From the NCBI GenBank assembly GCA_001557035.1, contig LSKJ01000481.1, forward strand, positions 1 to 9,181: DNA of 9,181 nt, given 5' to 3'. Shown one piece after another: positions 4,564-9,181 of this stretch; within the stretch, counting starts at the first letter, position 1; the number at the start of each line of letters is the position of its first letter. The notes beneath the pieces were generated by a model. It worked only from the letters and a program-made list of their open reading frames with translations, was not told the DNA's origin and searched no databases. This stretch comes from Rhodospirillaceae bacterium CCH5-H10 (GTDB lineage: Bacteria > Pseudomonadota > Alphaproteobacteria > Reyranellales > Reyranellaceae). A program made the position numbers and the translations under genes.

Positions 4564-6657
4564 TTACGGCGCGGCGTGGCCGCGCCGGACCCACTCCTGC
4601 ACCAGGAAGCGAACATCGAAGATCGGCTTGCTGTCGTAGCCGCGGCCAGCCCAGCAGAACTGGCGCTGCTCCAGCTTGCGGTCCGCGACCAGCCGGATGC
4701 CTTCCTCAAGCGAGCCGCGCCGGGCCAGGGAGACCGCCAGCAGGCCCTGCAACGTATCGCGCAGACACGCGGTGTCCTTTGCCGGCAGTTGAGCGACTTC
4801 GCGGGGTAGCTGGCGCATCGCGGCTTCGATCTCGGCCGACTTCCCGTCCCAGGCAAGGGCATCGACGATCTCCACCAGGCGCCGCGACGCTTCGAGTGCA
4901 TCCGCACCCTTGCGCAGGCCCACGAGCGTCGGAACATCCATGTCGTCGCCCAGCTCTCGCAACAGCATGACACCGACGAAGATGTCCGAGACCCCGAAGG
5001 CTCCCGCTCCGCCGGCGACGAATGCCCTGAGCATGATCTTCGCCTTGTCGGTCTGCCGCTGCAGGAGCAGCAGGCGAAGTGCCGCGAGGTCCTTGGTGGG
5101 GAACACCCCGAGATAGGCGTCGAGAGCGGCGATGGCGCGCGTTCGCAAGCCCGCATTCTCCTGCGCCTCGATCAGAGGCACGATGCGCGACCCGTCGAAT
5201 TCGACGGCAGCCGGATCCGACTCGATCAGCGCCTGGGCGTCGGCGGTCTTGCCTTCCAGCACCAGCGCCATGAGCTGGAGATGGCCGAGAAGCCTGGGAT
5301 TCATCCGCTCGACGTTCTGCCGCTCCGCTTCGGAAAGGTCTCCGATGCGTCGGGCCAATCCCGAATGCGGATACGAGGCCAGAAAGCCCATCGCCCAATC
5401 CAGCCCGAGAGCCTTTGCGGCAACCTCGTCGATGGCCCCGCCGGCCGCCACGCGCGCCAGGATCAGCGATTGCCGGGTCCAGTGCCACGCGAGAACGGGC
5501 CCGATCTCCCGGCGCGCGGCATCGCCCTCGGCGCCGGCGGCGAGGATCGCGGCATTGGTGAGGTCGATGCCGTTCTCGCGGGCGCTCTTGTCGAAGATGG
5601 CGATCAGCTGGTCGATCAATTCGACGGAGCCCTCACCCCCACCCGCGCCGGCCACCGCTTCGGCGAGCGCCACGAGGTATGGACGCCCGGGCGTCGTGCC
5701 GGACGGATCGGCGGTCAGCTTGAAGGCCGACTGCCAGTAGACGCTGCGCTCCTGCCAGCGCCGCGCGAAGTCACGACCGAGGGTCCAGTCGCAATCGCCA
5801 TAGTCCGTCGAGACCCGGCGCTCGGGCGAGAACTGGCGCGGCTCGACAGCCTCGATCACCTTGCGGGCGAGACGCTCGACCTCCGCGCCGTCGCCGCGGC
5901 GGCTTGCGGCAACCGCGAGTCGTATCAGGATCTCCGGCCCGGCAGGCGCGCGGCGTGTCGTCTGCGTCATCGTCCGGTTCGCCCGCTGTTCGGCCTCGTC
6001 GGTGGCGCCCAGGTCGGCCAGGCGCGGGCCGATCGTATGGTCGAGTTCGGGCTCCGTGAGACGGACCGCCACCTGCCGGGCGAGCGACCTGTAGCCGTGC
6101 TGGCACAGCAGGCTGATGCCCAGACCGCGATTGACGATGCCCGCGGTCTCGCCGACGCCCGGCTGCATCGACTGGAAGTACCAGGTCATCGCGTCGGGAT
6201 CGTTGGCGCGCATGAGCTGCCAGAAATACTGCTGGTTCACGCCCTCCCCGGAGGACAGGCCGGAATACTGCCGGTCGACCAGGAAGATGCGCTGCAGGTC
6301 GTCGCGTTTCTCCGCCAGAGATTTCACGACGTTCAGGCCGCCCTCGATCACCTCGCGGTCGCCGGAAACGGGCTTGTCACCCAGCGCTTCGTCGATCGCT
6401 CTCAGCCGGTCCGCCGCCTCGTACGGCCGATGGTTCGAGGGGAGCGACAGGAGCGCCAGATACCCCTCGATCTGCAGGCGCCGCTTCAGGTCGGCATTCG
6501 CCTCCTGCCGGGCCTTGTCGAGATGCGCGTCGACCAGTTCGATCGCCCGGGCCAGCGTCGTCCGCTCGGGTGAAACCTGGGCGTGGCCGACCGATGCGGC
6601 CCAAGGCAACGCCAGAGCCACTGCCAAAGCAGACTTGATCCAAAGCCTAGATTTCAT
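4564..6657 (-). CDS. Large exported helix-rich protein of unknown function (TPR-like solenoid suspected)
   Basis: The start chosen is the ATG at 6657, giving 697 residues beginning MKSRLWIKSALAVALALPW and followed by AASVGHA before Gln27. That is a clear signal peptide with an AxA-type site (GHA), so the protein should be periplasmic or secreted. The frame stays open to a TTG at 6726, but that would bury the signal peptide behind 23 residues. No good Shine-Dalgarno precedes 6657, so translation may be weak. The mature chain is almost wholly amphipathic helix, in pairs such as TRAIAALDAYLGVFP then DLAALRLLLLQRQTDKAKIM, which resembles TPR or other alpha-alpha repeats without a strict consensus. 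It has four cysteines (in LLCQHG, GDCDW, TACLRD and QFCWAG), an even number compatible with disulfides. No catalytic motif was recognised. It converges on the aldolase gene and diverges from the molybdenum hydroxylase gene. A scaffolding or binding role is a guess only. Confidence 0.82.
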   Translation of the reverse strand: MKSRLWIKSALAVALALPWAASVGHAQVSPERTTLARAIELVDAHLDKARQEANADLKRRLQIEGYLALLSLPSNHRPYEAADRLRAIDEALGDKPVSGDREVIEGGLNVVKSLAEKRDDLQRIFLVDRQYSGLSSGEGVNQQYFWQLMRANDPDAMTWYFQSMQPGVGETAGIVNRGLGISLLCQHGYRSLARQVAVRLTEPELDHTIGPRLADLGATDEAEQRANRTMTQTTRRAPAGPEILIRLAVAASRRGDGAEVERLARKVIEAVEPRQFSPERRVSTDYGDCDWTLGRDFARRWQERSVYWQSAFKLTADPSGTTPGRPYLVALAEAVAGAGGGEGSVELIDQLIAIFDKSARENGIDLTNAAILAAGAEGDAARREIGPVLAWHWTRQSLILARVAAGGAIDEVAAKALGLDWAMGFLASYPHSGLARRIGDLSEAERQNVERMNPRLLGHLQLMALVLEGKTADAQALIESDPAAVEFDGSRIVPLIEAQENAGLRTRAIAALDAYLGVFPTKDLAALRLLLLQRQTDKAKIMLRAFVAGGAGAFGVSDIFVGVMLLRELGDDMDVPTLVGLRKGADALEASRRLVEIVDALAWDGKSAEIEAAMRQLPREVAQLPAKDTACLRDTLQGLLAVSLARRGSLEEGIRLVADRKLEQRQFCWAGRGYDSKPIFDVRFLVQEWVRRGHAAP
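4567..4587. terminator. Strong G+C hairpin at the convergent end of the aldolase and the exported solenoid gene
   Basis: CGGCGCGGC (4567-4575) and GCCGCGCCG (4579-4587) form a perfect 9-bp stem with a GTG loop. For the plus-strand aldolase it starts 17 bases after the stop; for the minus-strand gene it is made by the last seven sense codons (RRGHAAP). No T-run follows on the plus strand. On the minus strand TAACCCTTT follows, with only three Ts. It may end or stabilise both messages, but part of its symmetry could simply reflect alternating GC codons. Confidence 0.4.
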
Positions 6658-6784
6658 CGTCGATGATGGGCGCCAGAACCGGTGTATAAAGCTCCCTAGC
6701 GAACGACTGAGAGCATTTGGTGGCAAAGACTACAACAACCCGTCTTCTGCGGCATCGCGCCCCCTTTCTGCGCGTATCGGCCCG
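6658..6784. promoter_or_regulatory. 127-bp divergent promoter region with an AT-rich box
   Basis: This spacer lies between the start codons of the exported solenoid gene (minus) and the molybdenum hydroxylase gene (plus). Its one AT-rich stretch is at 6683-6690. On the minus strand it reads TATACA, a 4-of-6 match to a sigma-70 -10 box about 25 bases before the ATG at 6657. On the plus strand it reads TATAAA, about 95 bases before the ATG at 6785. I found no good -35 partner for either, and neither gene has a clear Shine-Dalgarno, so this call rests on position and composition alone. Confidence 0.3.
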
Positions 6785-9073
6785 ATGAACGCGGTCCTCA
6801 AGCTCGGCCAATCGATCACACGCCGTGAAGATCGACGATTCCTCACCGGTCTCGGGCGGTACGCCGGCAATACCGCACCCGCCAAAGCCCTGAATGTCCT
6901 GTTCGTGCGCTCACCGCATGCGCATGCCCAGATCGCAGGCATCGACACGGGGCCCGCACTGGACCTTCCCGGCGTCGCGGCAATCTACACGGCCCAGGAT
7001 CTCGTGGCCGACAAGGTGGGTCACCTGCCGGCCATCAGCGAGATCAAGGACGAGGCCGGCAATCGCCACCGCGAGCCCGCCCACCTTCCCATGCCGGTCG
7101 GCAAGGTCCGGCATGTCGGCGACATCGTGGCCATGATCGTGGCCGACACGCTGGAACAGGCACGCGACGCCGCGGAAGCGCTCGCCATCGACTATGAGAT
7201 CCTGCCCGCGGTCGTCACCGCCGCGCAGGCGCTCGCGCCGGGTGCGCCGCTGGTCCACGACGACGTTCCGGGCAATATCATGTGCCGCTGGGGCAAGGGC
7301 GATCGGGCCGCGACGGAGTCTGCCTTCGCGCGCGCGGCCCATGTCTCGACGCTCTCCATCCGCTCGCCGCGCCAGATCGTGCACTACATGGAAACGCGCG
7401 CGGCCTGGTCGAGCTACGAGGCCGCTGACGATCTCGTGACCGTGACCCTCTCCTCCCAGGGCGTGCAGATCCCGCACCGCCTGATGTGCGAGCGCGTTCT
7501 CGATCTTCCGAAGGACAAGCTACGCCTCATCACCGAAGACGTGGGCGGCGGGTTCGGCCCCAAATATCCGATCTCGGCTGAATCGACCCTGATCGCGTGG
7601 GCCACGCGGAAGCTCCGCCGCGGCCTGCGCTGGAGCTGCGAGCGCGCCGAGCTTTCCCAGAGCGACAGTCACGCGCGCGACCTCGTCGCCACGGCGGACC
7701 TGGCGCTGGATGCCGAAGGGCGCTTCCTCGGCCTGCGCGTGAAGGCCGAGGCCAATTACGGTGCCTATGTCTCGATGTTCGCGCCGACCATCCCGACGAC
7801 GGGACTCGCGAAGGTCATTTCCGGCCTCTATCGCATTCCCGCGATCCACGTCGATTTCGACTGCGTGTTCACCAATACCGTGCCGGTCGATGCCATTCGC
7901 GGCGCCGGCAAGCCGGAGGCGTTGTTCCTGCTGGAGCGCCTCGTCGACCTCGCCGCGCACGAGACCGGCCGCACACCGGTCGACCTGAGGCGCATCAACC
8001 TGTTGCGCGCCGACGAGATGCCCTATGCGGCCGCGAGCGGCTACACCTACGATGCCGCCGATTGCATGCGCCTGTTCGAGACCGCGCTCGCCACGGCCGA
8101 TGAGCCGGGCTTCGCCGCCCGGCGCGCCGCGAGCGAGGCGGCGGGAAAATATCGCGGGCTGGGTTTCTCCTGCCACCTGCACGGCACCGGCGGCATCGCC
8201 GACGAGCATGTCGTGGTCAATGTCGAGGCCGATCGCCTCGTCGCGAGCGTGGGTACGCAAAGCCAGGGTCAGGGCCACGAGACCGTCTTTGCGCAGATCC
8301 TGTCCGCGGCACTCGGCGTTCCGGTCGAGCGCATCGAGATCAAACAGGGAGATACGCGCAGCATCCCGCACGGTGGCGGGACCGGCGGCTCCTCCTCGAC
8401 CATCATCAGCGGCACGACACTGAAACGCGCAGCCGACGTGGTGATCGAGCGCGGCCGCGATCTCGCCGCCGAAAGACTGGAGACATCGCCGGCCGACATC
8501 GCCTATCGCAACGGTGCCTTCGAGATCGTGGGCACCGACCGGCGCGTCGGCTTGTTCGAGCTGGCGGCCTGGAAGCCGTTCGACGGCGATGCACGGTTCG
8601 CCGACAAGATCGAATCGTTCCCGACGGGCGTGATGGTCTGCGAGGTGGAGGTCGATCCCGAGACCGGGGAGACCCGCGTCGACCGGCTCGTTGCCGTCGC
8701 GGACTGCGGTCCTGTGGTGAACCCGCGCCTGCTGGCCGGACAGATGCATGGCGGCATCGTGCACGGGCTCGGCAATGCCCTGATGGAGGAAGCCCTCTAC
8801 GACGAGGAGAGCGGCCAGCTGCTGAGCGGCACGCTGATGGACTATGCCCTGCCCCGCGCCGACGACGTGCCGCCACTCCAGGTCGAGACGATCGTGACGC
8901 CGTCGCCCAACAACATCCTGGGTTTCAAGGGCGTCGGCGAGCTGCCGACCAACGGGGCGCCGGCGGCCGTGGCGAATGCCATCCTCGACGCCCTGCGGCC
9001 GTTCGGCGTCCGCCACATCGACATGCCGCTCACGGCCGCCAAGGTCTGGACGGCCCTGCAACGACGAGGCTGA
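6785..9073 (+). CDS. Molybdopterin-binding large subunit, xanthine dehydrogenase / CoxL (form II-like) family
   Basis: This 762-residue protein is the molybdenum-cofactor subunit of a cytoplasmic hydroxylase that oxidises aldehydes, N-heterocycles or similar substrates with water as oxygen donor. The opening SITRREDRRFLTGLGRYAGN (10-29) is typical and sets the start; the frame stays open far upstream, but only as antisense to the neighbouring gene. The hammerhead domain covers roughly 20-130. The cofactor-binding domains follow with GGGFG (254-258), AIRGAGK (370-376), QSQGQGHET (492-500) and GVGE (716-719), where Glu719 is the expected catalytic base. AIRGAGK corresponds to the AYRGAGR loop of form II proteins. 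It is not the AYRCSFR of true CO dehydrogenase, so CO oxidation is unlikely. The segment usually written GTxGSRS reads GTGGSSS (532-538), with Ser537 for Arg. The 2Fe-2S and FAD subunit genes that normally accompany it are absent on both sides. Length is normal. The actual substrate is unknown. Confidence 0.92.
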   Translation: MNAVLKLGQSITRREDRRFLTGLGRYAGNTAPAKALNVLFVRSPHAHAQIAGIDTGPALDLPGVAAIYTAQDLVADKVGHLPAISEIKDEAGNRHREPAHLPMPVGKVRHVGDIVAMIVADTLEQARDAAEALAIDYEILPAVVTAAQALAPGAPLVHDDVPGNIMCRWGKGDRAATESAFARAAHVSTLSIRSPRQIVHYMETRAAWSSYEAADDLVTVTLSSQGVQIPHRLMCERVLDLPKDKLRLITEDVGGGFGPKYPISAESTLIAWATRKLRRGLRWSCERAELSQSDSHARDLVATADLALDAEGRFLGLRVKAEANYGAYVSMFAPTIPTTGLAKVISGLYRIPAIHVDFDCVFTNTVPVDAIRGAGKPEALFLLERLVDLAAHETGRTPVDLRRINLLRADEMPYAAASGYTYDAADCMRLFETALATADEPGFAARRAASEAAGKYRGLGFSCHLHGTGGIADEHVVVNVEADRLVASVGTQSQGQGHETVFAQILSAALGVPVERIEIKQGDTRSIPHGGGTGGSSSTIISGTTLKRAADVVIERGRDLAAERLETSPADIAYRNGAFEIVGTDRRVGLFELAAWKPFDGDARFADKIESFPTGVMVCEVEVDPETGETRVDRLVAVADCGPVVNPRLLAGQMHGGIVHGLGNALMEEALYDEESGQLLSGTLMDYALPRADDVPPLQVETIVTPSPNNILGFKGVGELPTNGAPAAVANAILDALRPFGVRHIDMPLTAAKVWTALQRRG

Positions 9074-9079
9074 TCAGCC
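9068..9079. terminator. 12-bp perfect palindrome across two abutting convergent stop codons
   Basis: GGCTGATCAGCC is its own reverse complement, and its central TGATCA is the two stop codons back to back (TGA 9071-9073 plus, TCA 9074-9076 for minus TGA). In RNA it could give only a 4-bp stem with a GATC loop, perhaps lengthened by CCTGCA (9055-9060) pairing with TGCAGG (9081-9086) across an internal loop. There is no T-run. As a terminator it is weak, and part of the symmetry follows directly from the abutting TGA codons. Confidence 0.25.
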
Positions 9080-9181
9080 CTGCAGGAGGTCGATGAGCCC
9101 CCGGCCTCCGACGTAGAGACCCGCCAGGATCACGAAGACGGCAAAGAGCGTCGTCAACGCCCCCTTGCGACGCGCCAGGAT
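9074..9181 (-). CDS. C-terminal fragment of a membrane protein
   Basis: Read on the minus strand, the frame is open from the window edge to a TGA at 9076-9074, giving 35 residues. They contain ARRKGAL, then a hydrophobic span TTLFAVFVILAGLYVGG, then RGLIDLLQG. The span fits a single membrane helix. The cluster of positive residues before it suggests the preceding part is cytoplasmic and the short C-terminus is periplasmic. Its stop abuts the stop of the molybdenum hydroxylase gene with no spacer, which supports this being a genuine gene end. The start lies outside the window, so the full length and family are unknown; it could also be a very short single-helix protein. The CoxM or CoxS subunit is unlikely, because those are soluble and would not end in a membrane helix. 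Confidence 0.6.
   Translation of the reverse strand: MLARRKGALTTLFAVFVILAGLYVGGRGLIDLLQG

Noticed and set aside
5281..6573. 430-codon plus-strand open frame
   Set aside because: Fully antisense to the solenoid gene, which has a signal peptide and sensible composition; the plus-strand product is Arg/Ala/Gly/Asp-rich low-complexity sequence typical of a GC shadow.
6116..6784. 223-codon open extension upstream of the molybdenum hydroxylase start, same frame
   Set aside because: It runs antisense through the exported solenoid gene, resembles no N-terminus of the family, and the typical family start lies at 6785. Open antisense frames are expected at this GC content.
7520..9061. 513-codon minus-strand open frame
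   Set aside because: Antisense to the molybdenum hydroxylase gene, whose motifs are all on the plus strand; composition is that of a mirror frame.
6785..9073. Aerobic carbon monoxide dehydrogenase (true CoxL)
   Set aside because: The form I active-site loop AYRCSFR is absent; the loop here is AIRGAGK, and no CoxM or CoxS gene is adjacent.

Overview
The window reads as G+C-rich bacterial chromosome. Third codon positions are almost all G or C, genes are packed with short gaps, and Shine-Dalgarno sequences are mostly clear. The gene set (crotonases, a zinc-free quinone oxidoreductase, a threonine aldolase, a CoxL-like molybdenum hydroxylase) suggests a metabolically versatile alphaproteobacterium of the Rhizobiales or Rhodospirillales kind. 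That placement is inference from style and content, because no phylogenetic marker is present. No rRNA, tRNA, CRISPR array, transposase, phage gene or integration site was seen.

Layout. (1) 1-133, minus: N-terminus of a crotonase, cut by the window edge. Head to head with it, across a 117-bp spacer carrying an imperfect inverted repeat, is a two-gene plus-strand unit: a crotonase (251-1105) and a zinc-free MDR quinone oxidoreductase (1176-2183). (2) 2188-3451, minus: a third crotonase (2621-3451), then a small exported protein of unknown function (2188-2553). (3) 3506-4549, plus: an L-threonine aldolase-type PLP enzyme, diverging from the third crotonase across only 54 bp. (4) 4564-6657, minus: a 697-residue exported, helix-rich protein of unknown function. 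(5) 6785-9073, plus: a molybdopterin-binding large subunit of the xanthine dehydrogenase/CO dehydrogenase family, with no small or medium subunit gene in view. (6) 9074-9181, minus: the C-terminal end of a membrane protein.

Function. The crotonases and the oxidoreductase point to acyl-CoA or enoyl/quinone redox catabolism. The threonine aldolase and the molybdenum hydroxylase may handle amino-acid and aldehyde or heterocycle substrates. Nothing in the sequence ties all of these into one pathway. Both complete crotonases lack the two classical hydratase glutamates but keep a glutamate where dienoyl-CoA isomerase and 4-chlorobenzoyl-CoA dehalogenase carry their catalytic aspartate, so plain 'enoyl-CoA hydratase' is probably the wrong label for both.

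Organisation. Orientation alternates along the window. All three convergent junctions are very tight (4, 14 and 0 bp between stop codons), and each has an inverted repeat at or across the stop codons, plausibly shared two-way transcription ends. I found no convincing evidence of a wholly new system. The best leads are the two unknown exported proteins, the altered active sites of the crotonases and the aldolase, and the unaccompanied molybdenum hydroxylase subunit.
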